From Patiria miniata (Eukaryota; Echinodermata; Asteroidea; Valvatida; Asterinidae): 64,000 bases of DNA. The DNA lies in contig NW_024037074.1 in assembly GCF_015706575.1 (NCBI RefSeq), positions 15,861,334 to 15,925,333 on the forward strand, read 5' to 3'. The notes beneath the pieces were generated by a model that was not told where the DNA came from, searched no databases, and saw only the letters and a program-made list of their open reading frames with translations. Positions 24,495-34,358 of the stretch are shown here, piece by piece. The position numbers and the translations under genes were made by a program. How positions within the stretch are numbered: position 1 is the first letter of the stretch; every line of letters begins with the position of its first letter.

Positions 24495-25675
24495 GTTGGA
24501 TGGTTTGGTTGTTCAACAATATATTTTTAGATTTTGGTGTAAATTTCCAGAGTTTACACTTTGTAAGTACATGTAGGCCCTACTGTCAGTTGATCTCATC
24601 TCAGATCTACTGGCTTACAGGTTGGGTGACGTGGTTTTCACTGCACGTCGTTTTCACGGCTGCAAGTCGCTAGCGCTTGTTGCAATGCCCTAATTGTTGG
24701 TCTTTAATAACCGTACTCGCTGTCTACATAATGAAGTGGTTGACATAAAATGTCAGCCCATTTCACTGCCACTATCCCCCTTGATCAATTTCCAGCTCAC
24801 AAAGTGGCATATTCGCATAGCAATTCAGCTATCACTCTTCCAGGGTTTGCCTTAATTAACTTGGCTAGCCAAGTTGTCGGATCATCAGCTATCAATCTCA
24901 ATTTCAAGTCAATGTCATTATGTATGGATGACATTCATTATTGATATGGTTGGTCCCCTCTGCACTTAGCCATGAAATATTGCTATTGATAATACCAGCT
25001 ACATGTATATCGTGGCTGAAAAGTCGACTAAACTTATCCGACGATTGTCACCTAGAGTGTGTTTGATCAGGGTTAGACGATCGAACTTGCGCATTGATAT
25101 GGAGCTCTCAAGTGTGGTCAAACACTGCCCTCTACCGATAATGCACAGAGTCCATTAAGTACTGTATTCTCCTGTTAATAAAATAGTGGTTTACAGGGAA
25201 ATGCAAGGGGAGGAATCACAGACGAAATACTTGGAGAAAGATACTTTAAATACGACTTGATCTTTTCACTTTTCACACTTGATATACACATTTATTTCTA
25301 AACATCACTTTTGTATACTCATCTACTTTCACATCATCACTTGGAAAATATTGATTAAAAGCTTTATCTCTTAACTTTACACTCAATATCTACATTCATT
25401 GAAATCTTATATTGTGGACAATTAAATGAAAGACATTTTACTTTATTTGCATTCCGAGTGTTTATGTTGTATGACTCGAGTCCAGGACTCAGCACAAGTC
25501 TGTCTCAAATCACAATTTCAGTGACTCGGACTCGACTCGAGTCACATCAGCAAAAGACTCGCTCTCAGACTCGGACTCCACCATCATGACTCAGACGACG
25601 CAAATGTCTAGTGTCTCACGAGTCACGTACTCTGTCTAAAAAAAAATACCTGTTAGAATGTTACAAGAGTTTTTA
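24495..25675. other. Spacer between GPCR C and GPCR D
   Basis: Parallels 15819-16943, including the GACTC-rich block (about 25465-25640). No coding exon is seen. Confidence 0.5.
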
Positions 25676-26623
25676 TTAGAATCCTCGGTGAAAACAAGAA
25701 GCAATCAATTCATGCAGGGTTTGCCGAAGCTCCCTGTTCCTCAGATAGTAAATGACGACATTCAGCCAACTGTTGGTGGCAAAGATCAAGTTTGTAATAT
25801 AGCTTGAAGTTGGGTATGTTGCAGAGATTGAAAAATTCACAGTATAGATGATAGACGGGATCCAGCATATGAAGACCGTCATGGTTATGATGAACACCGT
25901 GGTAGCCGACTTTGTGCTGACTCTCTGCGGAGCGTTCTGATCACCCAATTCAACACTGATCTGATTCTGGGCGGCGATGCGACGTGCCTGCTGTCGCGCA
26001 ACGTTAAGAATGTACATGTAGAGGATGAAAATGGTCACAAGGGAGATTGCAATCACAGATACCACAATGGTCGCAAAAATTTTAAAGTTGGACCACATGA
26101 CATAGCATTTAAACGGGGATATGGCATTCGGTAAAAAGATGCCAAATACAATTATGTTGAATGTCAATGTCATGCTCCACGTGATGGCGACAATTATCTT
26201 TGCTTTCTTCAAAGTCATCAATGTCGGATAGCGCAGCGAGTAGACGATAGCAAAAAAGCGATCCACCGTCAGGAGAACAAGTGAAAAGACACTCAGTCCA
26301 CCAAAAGATAATAGTGAAACACCCCAGACAGTGCACAGAAAAGAACCCAACACCCATTTCCTGTTGAAATGTTGTGTTAGCTCTGGGAGCACCCAGAACA
26401 GCCCTATGCAGATATCAGACACGGTGAGTGAAGCCATGAACACCTTGGTCGTTTCTTGGATGCCGCTGGCGCGATGAAGCACCACCAGGCATATCGGGTT
26501 GAGAGTCAGAATCAACACGACTGTCAGAGCTGATAAAACGCAAACGGAAATCTCGTACGCGTCCAGTTGAGGGTTTGGCTCCCAATACAACAATTCAGTG
26601 AAATTAACAGAATCTGGATTCAT
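25676..26623 (-). CDS. Intronless rhodopsin-class GPCR (copy 2, type-2 receptor D)
   Basis: 315 codons, starting MNPDSVNFTELLYWEPNPQL. It is closest to receptors B and E in the N-terminal and TM7 regions. Extracellular loop 2 is shortened (AISPFKCYVMWSNF), as in E but unlike A-C. It has CWIP in TM6, DRF after TM3 and a tail ending CFHRGF. The open frame is uninterrupted, and indels relative to its sisters are multiples of three. Confidence 0.87.
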   Translation of the reverse strand: MNPDSVNFTELLYWEPNPQLDAYEISVCVLSALTVVLILTLNPICLVVLHRASGIQETTKVFMASLTVSDICIGLFWVLPELTQHFNRKWVLGSFLCTVWGVSLLSFGGLSVFSLVLLTVDRFFAIVYSLRYPTLMTLKKAKIIVAITWSMTLTFNIIVFGIFLPNAISPFKCYVMWSNFKIFATIVVSVIAISLVTIFILYMYILNVARQQARRIAAQNQISVELGDQNAPQRVSTKSATTVFIITMTVFICWIPSIIYTVNFSISATYPTSSYITNLIFATNSWLNVVIYYLRNRELRQTLHELIASCFHRGF

Positions 26624-28109
26624 GTTGGATGGTTTGGTTGTCCAACTATATATTTTGCTGTTTTAGTTAGATGAAATCACAATTAGTGTCGTCAATTATC
26701 TGACTGGCTTACAGGTTGTGTGGCTGACTTTTCACTGCCAGCAGTTTCGCTAGCTTCAAGCTTATATCTTTTGTTTACCTTTAGTTAAGAGTGGTTGACA
26801 TCACCACTTGTTTTCTCTCCCCCCCCCCCCCCCAATCGATTCACTGCTCACTTTTTCCGGGATGCTTATTTATTCACAAAACAACGAACAAAAAGTATCT
26901 TGTCCCCATGGCAACTCATCTGACACTCTTCCAGCGTTTTCCTTAATTAACTTGACTGGCCATTTATAAGTTTCCGTTAATCAACATTTTTACCTGAGGA
27001 CAATCTGCAATTACAGAACGGATATTAAAAAGGTTCCTCTTCATTTGACATGCAACGTCTTCTGTTTTTATTGCTAAATTACAGTCAACTACAAACACTG
27101 ACCGAATCAACCTCAAAGGCTCCAGTTTTGTTTATTGTGTTTCAATATGAATATATCGTTTTGAGGTTTCTCCTGTTGCTACAACAAACGAAATGCATTT
27201 TTTGAATTTTTTTTTTGGGGGGGGGGGGGTGGGGGCGTTGGCTTGCGCAAATTCGGCATGTACTTGCAACCCAACAAAACTGTATTTGTTGTAGCAACGA
27301 GGGATCACTCCTATAATGGTCTATCTGAGTTCACCTGTCCACGTGTGTCCTTTTCTTTAATCTCATGTGTTTGACATTTGCAAGTCCCAAAACCGACTTT
27401 TGTTCAGATATTTCAGATCTAAACTTCCATATAAATAAAATTATTCGGATCATTGTGATAATATAGCCTTGGTGGCGCCCTAAATTTCTACCGTACGAAT
27501 GTGTGCAGAGATCAAGTTCCAGTTTATATCATTGTCATTTTCAATATTTTTGCTCGACCCAAGGGATTGCCTTTTACTCTCACAGTCACCGACCGACCGA
27601 CTGACTGAGCCATTAGCAGCAGCGTATCCAGCTTTTGATGTCGGGGGGGGGGGGGGGGGGCAACCGCACATCCGCGCCGAAATGTAGACATGTTTTTTTC
27701 TCCGGACACTTGCCCTCCGTAAAATAAAAAAGCAGGGGGGGGGGGGGGGGGGGGGGGCTGGTACCCATCTTTCAAATGGGGGCGCTCTTCAAAACTTATC
27801 ATTATTATGTATACTATATTATTATATGGACAATTTCACGGCGCATCGTAATGATTGTTGAGCGAGTTTTCTCTGGTGGGATTGATGGCAGAACTCTTTA
27901 AACACTTCAAATCATTGCTGATGAAAACAATTGTCCACTGGATACGCCACTGGTCATTAGACAAGGATCTTTGGGTCACCTCTAGTATGTTGGTGTACAA
28001 AGACATGGTGTTTTATATCAATAATTATGCGGTTTAAAGGATGGAGGACCAATCACTGATATGTATGTTTGTCTGAAGAAGAGGGCAGAGGAAATTTTGA
28101 CAAACTTAC
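26624..28109. other. Spacer between GPCR D and thioredoxin exon 1c
   Basis: Contains poly-C (about 26819-26834), a poly-T/poly-G junction (about 27205-27230), the hAT-like insertion at 27617-27952 and its two homopolymer G tracts. No thioredoxin exon 2 was found on the minus strand. Confidence 0.55.
27617..27952. mobile_element. hAT-like non-autonomous element, copy 2
   Basis: The left end is CAGCAGCGTATCCAG and the right end CTGGATACGCCACTG. These are inverted repeats of the CAGTGGCGTATCCAG type usual for hAT transposons. It is flanked by the 8-bp duplication GCCATTAG/GTCATTAG (27609-27616, 27953-27960; one mismatch). It is 336 bp with no transposase frame and two internal poly-G tracts. 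Copy 1 has the uninterrupted site at 18842-18849. Confidence 0.88.
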
Positions 28110-28773
28110 AGAAACTGACCATCCTGGTTACTCCATCTAGGTACACTTTCTTCTCAAAGTTGGCCGCAGTCAGCGTCTCAACGAGCACGCCGCCAGCGCC
28201 TAGCGGGTCCAACTGCATGGGTTCCCACTCCGACGGGTCGAATTGCATCTCCTGGCCATACTCCGTCCTGCTGGCGTTGCGCAGCTTGTTGGCTTCACTG
28301 CCGTCTTCGGTGTTATTCACCCACCAGTTGCCTTCGTAATCCTCCGGCGTCATTTCGTCTTCTTCGACGATACTATCCCCTCCTTTCTCGTGGTCTTCAT
28401 GATCGTCCACATCTTCGAAGTCTCCCTCTTCCTCCCACTCCCTTTCATCCAACTCCGCCCCTTCCACCTCCTCCTCACCAGAGTCTTCCAGATGTTGGTC
28501 TACATCCTCGTCTCCCAGAATTTCCTGCGAGTCTGTGTCCATTTCCCGGTCAACTGAGGCTAAGTGTCGAGGCAATGACCTGGCATGTTTTTCCACAGTT
28601 TGTCGATATGGGTCAGCATCACCTTCGACATCCCTTGAATCGACATTGCCTCGCCAGGTGTCATTTCCATGATTTCCCACCTTACCTGTAGAATCAGTTC
28701 CAAGCTCCGATGATAATGAAGCCAAATGGAAGACTAACAAGAGGACGAAATAGTACCTTGCCCCAGTCGCCAT
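28110..28773 (-). CDS. Alternative first exon 1c of the thioredoxin-like gene
   Basis: 221 codons plus one base, ending at the same T|GTAAGT donor (intron from 28109). It is nearly identical to 1b and 1d. Relative to 1b it lacks two residues (DPDPY becomes DPY) and one more near the SLPRH stretch; both are in-frame changes. The signal peptide, acidic domain, sequons and thioredoxin start (NFEKKVYLDG) are intact. As with 1b, the next compatible exon on this strand is constant exon 2 at 10833, across two GPCR pairs and exons 1b and 1a. Spliced to it, the isoform would be 484 residues. Confidence 0.74.
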
Positions 28774-29955
28774 ATTGAATGATTACAAACACAAAAATGA
28801 TTAACCCTGAACCTAAAACACAGAGAGTACATTGGATGTTTTATCAGATCCATTGTTTAGGAACAATAGGCCCAATGAACAACTGCAGCACGTGTATGTA
28901 GTTGTTTGCGACGATAATCTCCACATTGTCGCAAGCAATTGCAAAATGATAACACTCACAGGTGGTGGGATTTTGATTGGACTTTCTCTAATATTGTCCA
29001 ATTTGTATGTCCATTTATTTTTAATGACGAGAAGATCAGTAAAGCAATGTTTGTAGACCTATCTGTATATATTTTGACGCATAAAAGGGTACACAGATGA
29101 AGTCCATTTGAATTGGCTGGGTCTGGTGGCCGTAGTAACGCGTTTTGGGACTTTGGGTGATAACTATAGATTTTACAGCATTTTGTTTCTACGGTATTTT
29201 TCGGTTTTTACTGGCTTTTTATTGCCGAACTTAGAGAAATATGAATTGCACGAAAAGGTGTTTATGTACCAGCTAAGGTAGTATGATAAGCAATATCTTG
29301 CTTTCCATAGGATGACAATAAAACATTTCTCTCTGATCAAAAACAATGAATGACCGTTTTATGAAGAGCCATCTAAATTTTCAAAAGGGCCACATTTTGG
29401 AGATGTGAAAAATCCACATCAGCAAACGTAAAACAAAAAACGTCCAGCAGAAATTATTTGCTTCCTGTAGTCACAGGTGCATCATCTCGATCGAACGTTG
29501 TTCCGATTTAGAGATGTGCATTCGCAATCAATTAAAACGACTAAAAACAAATGTGTGACTGGCGCCCTCTAGTGGCAAGTGGCTTGGAGGCAGGAGGAGG
29601 GCGCGGGGTGGAGGGATGCCTAGTTTTGGTTCGCTGGTATCTGTATGTATATCCAATTTAAACCAGGATTATTGTAAAACGATGTTTCACATTAACTTAA
29701 GATTACACTTTTATGAATTTGTAATCCTTTAACCAATCAAACAATTTCCATTTGTCCTTGAAAAAAATGTTTAGGCTATAGCTTAAAAAACCGAGACAAG
29801 TTTTTGGGGCTACTTTTGGTTCGCTAGTACCTTTAATAAATGGATATCCAATAACCAGACTTCTTGTAAAACAATGTTTCACATTAACTTAAGATGGTTT
29901 AAACATTTAACATGAATTTGTAATCTTTAACCAATCAAATCATCTCCATTTGTCG
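28774..29955. other. Truncated head-to-head region of copy 2
   Basis: Matches the left ~1.2 kb of 19674-21340, then ends abruptly at the TTAGGG tract. The methyltransferase first exon and its promoter-proximal DNA are gone. Confidence 0.7.
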
Positions 29956-29956
29956 G

Positions 29957-29979
29957 TTAGGGTTAGGGTTAGGGTTAGG
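29957..29979. repeat. Interstitial telomere-type repeat (TTAGGG)3 plus TTAGG
   Basis: Three perfect TTAGGG units and one partial unit sit exactly where homology to copies 1 and 3 stops. TTAGGG is the telomere repeat of deuterostomes (established knowledge). Confidence 0.9.
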
Positions 29980-31119
29980 AATAGGAATATGTGCAGTCGG
30001 AACATAGGGGTGTCGGAACATAGAGGTGTAACCGACACAATAGAAGGGCGCTGTCACAAACTGAATGTGGTGGGCGAGATGTACTTTTAGGATTCATGGC
30101 TCAGTGCGCACGCCTCTCTGTGTTTTGTACCGTGCCATCGTATCGCCCGCATCCGTCGGCTACTTTTCTGGGCAATTTACTTGAATATTTTAGTGATTAA
30201 CAAGTACGACATATTGCCAATATATTAATAGTTTATTGTGATGGCCGTAAACAGCATATAGCGCTTAATGGAACACAATTCTTCTCGACTCATGCAAATG
30301 CAATTGACATTTAGGAAGGAGACGAGGCAGGCAATTAGACTCTATTTTTGTGTGACCATGGCAGTAGCTCAATTTGTGTTTATCACAGATGACATGGCGA
30401 GTCAAAAAGAAAGTGACCGTATGATAAAAAAAAAATGGCACGCGTCATGCATTTTGTAAAAAAATATAATTGGGATAAAGAACATGTTATTGAGTAGTAA
30501 CTGTGAACATTTCACGTAATTTGCATACTCTATTCCCAAGTCGTGTCTATTTTAATAAAGAGATCACATAATTCAGCTGTCCACCACTAATACCAATTTA
30601 ACGGTCTACGAATTGATGAATATCCATTAACAAATAATAAAAAAAAAACGTTTTCCCGCCTCCACGAATAAAGGAAAAATTGAAAAGGAAAATAGAAAAA
30701 AAATCACCAATATTTCTAGGGAAAAAGAGTTGAATTGTTCCCCATATTCAAAATACAAAATCTGACAGTAAAAATAATGTTTCAGTCTTGATTCAGAAGA
30801 TTTAAATCTCAGTTGTATTTGGAATCAATGAGGATGGCTATAAAGTGCTTGTTTCAACAGACCATCCCACAATAAAAACGAGAAATAAGAAGAGGAGCAA
30901 TGGTTATTGGACTATGCCTCACTCACTAGAAAGTGAAAAGAGACATGTCCATTAGCATCACACTGCAGTCACATCTGCCCTAAACTGATTCTTTACTTAA
31001 CCCTAAAAGGGCCGGTTCGGAATCCGCCCCTCACTTTTTGGCTGGTCTCGACTCGAGACCAGTCAAAATATCGAGACCAAAGGGGACCGAGACCGAGACC
31101 AAGACTGAGACCACAGCTC

Positions 31120-31152
<33 letters not shown>

Positions 31153-31206
31153 GCAAAAAGTGGTCTCGAGACCGAGACCGAGACCGGTCTCGAGACCTAC
31201 AACACT
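29980..31206. other. Inserted DNA between the telomere tract and the inverted repeat
   Basis: Not found elsewhere in the window. It contains a short direct repeat (GTCGGAACATAG twice, about 29997-30025) and a (GAGACC)n tract at about 31085-31200 bounded by the palindrome TCTCGACTCGAGA (31047-31059). No convincing gene is seen; the frame at 30268-30459 has no recognisable similarity. Confidence 0.5.
31047..31200. repeat. (GAGACC)n simple repeat with CTCGAG palindromes
   Basis: Many GAGACC/GAGACCG units are interspersed with TCTCGAGACC. It lies just outside the left arm of the large inverted repeat and has no counterpart beyond the right arm. Confidence 0.8.
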
Positions 31207-31274
31207 GGTCTCTATTGCACAAAAGAACTAAAACAATAGGGCCTAATTAACATAATAATAAAATACCCTTAATG

Positions 31275-31512
31275 GTTTATTGCACAATGGATATTAATGA
31301 TTTTTGAACAATGGGTATCCCTTAAATGCTTATTGCACAATGGCATCCCTTAAATGTTTATTGCATAATGGCATCCCTTAAATGTTTATTGCACAAAGGG
31401 TATCCCTTAAATGATTATTGCACAATGGCCATCCCTTAAATGTTTATTGCACAATGGCTATCCCTTAAATGATTATTGCACACTGGCTATCCCTTAAATG
31501 ATTATAGCACAA
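31275..31512. repeat. Minisatellite, ~29-bp unit, left arm
   Basis: About nine imperfect units of a sequence containing TTATTGCACAATGG and ATCCCTTAAATG. The mirrored block at about 33310-33475 has fewer units, so copy number has changed since the inverted duplication. Confidence 0.85.
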
Positions 31513-31585
31513 AGCCTTACATCGTGTAGCGCAGAACGATGATGGAAATATTAAACAATTTCGAGTCCGTAGTATACGATTAATT

Positions 31586-31807
31586 ATGGCTTCACCAACG
31601 GAGCGTCAGCTCGGTCAATTAGCGGGAAATATTGTAAAGATGAGTCGTGATATGCCAGAGGATGGAAGTCAACGTCAGTGGGAAAAGTTGATGTTGAATC
31701 TTGGTTTAACGAAAGCCGAAATGTTTCGATGTAGAGAGGAGAATCGATTTAGTGACTGGAGCCAAACTTTTTTGCGCTCTCACTCAATGGAAACGACGTT
31801 ACTATAA
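31586..31807 (+). pseudogene. Death-domain ORF, left arm copy, frameshifted
   Basis: Starts MASPTERQLGQLAGNIVKMS and matches the right-arm ORF up to SDWSQTF. A run of six T (right arm: five) then shifts the frame, so the C-terminal third of the domain is read out of frame and the ORF stops early. Beyond that the arm also lacks the DNA encoding the final residues. It is therefore probably non-functional, unless a short product matters. Confidence 0.75.
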
Positions 31808-31941
31808 AGACGCCACGATCGATCGGCTTATTACCGCATGTCAACGTTGTGGTATTACAGAACCCTGGGGAAAAAATAATACACAGACATGAAATTCCAA
31901 TCTCTTTGTTTTTTTGAGAATGTGTTAGTCCTGAAAAGGAC

Positions 31942-32785
31942 CTATTAAAGGGAAAATACAACATTTGCAAACATCAAAAAATAAAACTACCAAATCATTT
32001 TGAAATACCTTGCTGGACTGTTAGTGAATGACAGTGTAAAGCATCCTGTAAAATCTTGGCACCTGGTATACTGTCATTTTCAAGAAAAGTGGTATTTTTG
32101 TATCAATTTCCAACGCTGATCGGCCGATCAGCGTTGGAAACAACTGGCTTTTTTTTCAAATACTGGCCCCAATTGACCATCGCACTTGTTTGCAATCGAT
32201 TACAAACCTATGAACGGGTACGAGCCAGCTAGACTGGTTCCCTTACCTTACAATTCCCCAAATTATGTAAACTGTTCTGTTTCTTCTTATATGGAGTCAG
32301 GGAACCAGACTACAGGAAAATGATCGTTTTTCTTGGTTTTTATAGCATTTTCGAACCCAAAACCTTAAAAAAGTCAGTGTAACTATATTTGCTATATATT
32401 TCTAACCCCCCAATTCCATCCATTTCTGAAAATTACAGCAAAAGCAAATGATGTATATTCCCTTTAAACATAGTCCTGAAAAGGACTGATTGGGAGTGTA
32501 CTTACATACGAAAATAGAAAGAGCAGATAGCTGGGGAAAAAAAACCGATTTATCCGTTTCTTACCATTTGGAGACTAACAGTAAAGATGTCACAAAACTG
32601 ATGGCCAATCATCCTCCTTGTCTAATACGGAGCATTACATATTTCTGCTGAGACTACACATGATATGAAGGAGAAATACAAGAAAATCCACTGATCGGTC
32701 TACGGATGTTCAAGTTGTTGAACATGGAGCTAAACGAGATCAAGAAACGGAAGAGTGTGATTGTTAATTCTCTCCTAACGTAACG
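31942..32785. other. Central spacer of the inverted repeat
   Basis: About 840 bp unique to the element. Holds a 34-bp perfect palindrome (32107-32140) and a further GTCCTGAAAAGGAC hairpin (32473-32486). A short open stretch ends at the stop just before the hairpin at 32786; it has no recognisable similarity. Confidence 0.6.
32107..32140. repeat. 34-bp perfect palindrome
   Basis: The left half TTTCCAACGCTGATCGG is followed directly by its exact reverse complement with no spacer. It lies in the centre of the large inverted repeat. Confidence 0.95.
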
Positions 32786-33527
32786 GTCCTTTTAAGGACA
32801 GCACATTTTCAAAGAAGAGATTGGAATTCCACGTCTGTTGTTTTTTTCCAGCTATTGGAATTTCATGTCTGTGTATTATTTTTTTCCCCAGGGTTGTGTT
32901 TGCATACTCTACAGTCTCGTTCATCTCGTTTTACTCTAGCAAAAATTCATAAGCGCTATGTGTAATACCACAACGTTGACATGCGGTAATAAGCCGATCG
33001 ATCGTGGTGTCTTTATAGTAACGTCGTTTCCATTGAGTGAGAGCGCAAAAAGTTTGGCTCCAGTCACTAAATCGATTCTCCTCTCTACATCGAAACATGT
33101 CGGCTTTCGTTAAACCAAGATTCAACATCAACTTTTCCCACTGACGTTGACTTCCATCCTCTGGCATATCACGACTCATCTTTACAATATTTCCCGCTAA
33201 TTGACCGAGCTGACGCTCCGTTGGTGAAGCCATAATTAATCGTATACTACGGACTCGAAATTGTTTAATATTTCCATCATCCTTCTGCGCTACACGATGT
33301 AAGGCTTTGTGCTATTATCATGTAAGGGATAGCCACTGTGCAATAAACATTTAAGGGATAGCCATTGTGCAATAAACATTTAAGGGATGCCATTGTGCAA
33401 TAAGCATTTTACAAGATACCCATTGTTCAAAAATCATTAATATCCATTGTGCAATAAACCATTAAGGGTATTTTATTATTATGTTAATTAGGACCTATTG
33501 TTTAAGTTCTTTTGTGCAATAGAGACC
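32786..33527. repeat. Right arm of the inverted repeat
   Basis: Reverse complement of 31207-31941 with small differences: fewer minisatellite units, an extra partial duplication of about 30 bp around CTATTGGAATTTCATGTCTG, and an intact death-domain ORF. The inner end is the hairpin GTCCTTTTAAGGAC (32786-32799). Confidence 0.88.
32931..33233 (-). CDS. Small intronless death-domain protein (100 aa)
   Basis: A complete ORF from ATG to TAG. It is almost nothing but a six-helix death-domain pattern: QLGQLAGNIV (helix 1), SQRQWEKLMLNLGL with Trp32, MFRCREEN, SDWSQTF with Trp58, CALTQWKRRYY with Trp68 (the usual LL..W position), then TIDRLITACQRCGI. Death domains mediate homotypic assembly in apoptosis and innate immune signalling. 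A stand-alone domain could act as an adaptor or decoy (inference). It lies inside one arm of a mobile-looking inverted repeat; the other arm carries a frameshifted copy. No promoter is identified. The fold assignment rests on pattern only. Confidence 0.72.
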   Translation of the reverse strand: MASPTERQLGQLAGNIVKMSRDMPEDGSQRQWEKLMLNLGLTKADMFRCREENRFSDWSQTFCALTQWKRRYYKDTTIDRLITACQRCGITHSAYEFLLE

Positions 33528-33539
33528 CAACACACTACT

Positions 33540-33624
33540 GGGCGGCTGTACTCTAGGGATTAAGGAAATGACACTGAAGATGAAAGACGGGATCCAGCAT
33601 ATAAAGACCGTCATGGTTATGATG
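33540..33624 (-). pseudogene. GPCR fragment (remnant of a type-1 receptor)
   Basis: 85 bp matching receptors A/C from TM6 to extracellular loop 3. On the minus strand it reads IITMTVFICWIPSFIF and SVISLIP. Both sides are abruptly cut: the left by the inverted-repeat insertion, the right by a deletion joining to spacer DNA equivalent to about 16190. It is the only remainder of the first receptor of copy 3. Confidence 0.88.
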
Positions 33625-34358
33625 GTTTCAATTTCAAGCCTTTCATTTTTGATATATGGTTGGTCCTCTCTGTAATAAGCTATGAAATATTGCTATTGAT
33701 AATACCAGCTATATAAACTTATCCAACCATCGTCGACTAGAGTGCGTTTGATCAGGGTTAGACGATCGAACTTGCGCATTGATATGGAGCTCTCAAGTGT
33801 GTTCAAACACTGCCCTCTACTCATAATGCACAGAGTCCATTAAGTACTGTATTCTCCTGTTAATAAAATAGTGGTTTACAGGGAAATGCAAGGGGAGGAA
33901 TCACAGACGGAATACTTGGAGAAAGTTACTTTAAATACGACTTGATCTTTTCACTTTTCACACTTGATATACACATTTATTTCTAAACATCACTTTTGTA
34001 TACTCATCTACTTTCACATCATCACTTGGAAAATATTGATTAAAAGCTTTATCTCTTAACTTAACACTCAATATCTACATTCATTGAAATCTTATATTGT
34101 GGACAATTAAATGAAAGAAATTTTTCTTCATTTACATTCCGAGTGTTTATGTTGTATGACTCGAGTCCAGGACTCAGCACAAGTCCGTCTCAAATCACAA
34201 TTTCAGTGACTCGGACTTGACTTGAGTCACATCAGCAAAAGACTCGCTCTCAGACTAGGACTCCACCATCATGACTCAGACGACGCAAATGTCTAGTGTC
34301 TCACGAGTCACGTATTCTGTTTTTTAAAAAATACCTGTTAGAATGTTAAGAGTTTTTA

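Larger units (their letters stand above)
22179..29955. repeat. Duplicated segment, copy 2 (truncated at its right end)
   Basis: Carries GPCR C, GPCR D and thioredoxin exon 1c in the same order as copy 1. Similarity to copies 1 and 3 stops after CATCTCCATTTGTCG at 29955, where (TTAGGG)n begins, so the methyltransferase first exon is missing. It contains a hAT-like insertion (27617-27952) that is absent from copy 1. Confidence 0.85.
31207..31941. repeat. Left arm of a ~2.3 kb inverted repeat carrying a death-domain ORF
   Basis: Begins GGTCTCTATTGCACAAAAG and is mirrored by 33527 down to about 32786. Order from outside inwards: a minisatellite of ~29-bp units (TTATTGCACAATGGCTATCC...), the ORF at 31586, a tract containing CCCTGGGGAAAAAATAATAC, and the hairpin GTCCTGAAAAGGAC (31928-31941). 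Differences from the right arm: more minisatellite units, one extra T in the ORF, and a deletion of roughly 70 bp after the ORF. Confidence 0.88.

Noticed and set aside
30268..30459. 63-codon plus-strand frame in the insert
   Set aside because: No similarity, repetitive AT-rich setting, and length within chance expectation.
31275..31512. Regularly spaced ~29-bp repeats looking like a CRISPR array
   Set aside because: Units are imperfect and contiguous without unique spacers, in a eukaryotic intron-rich context; it is a minisatellite.
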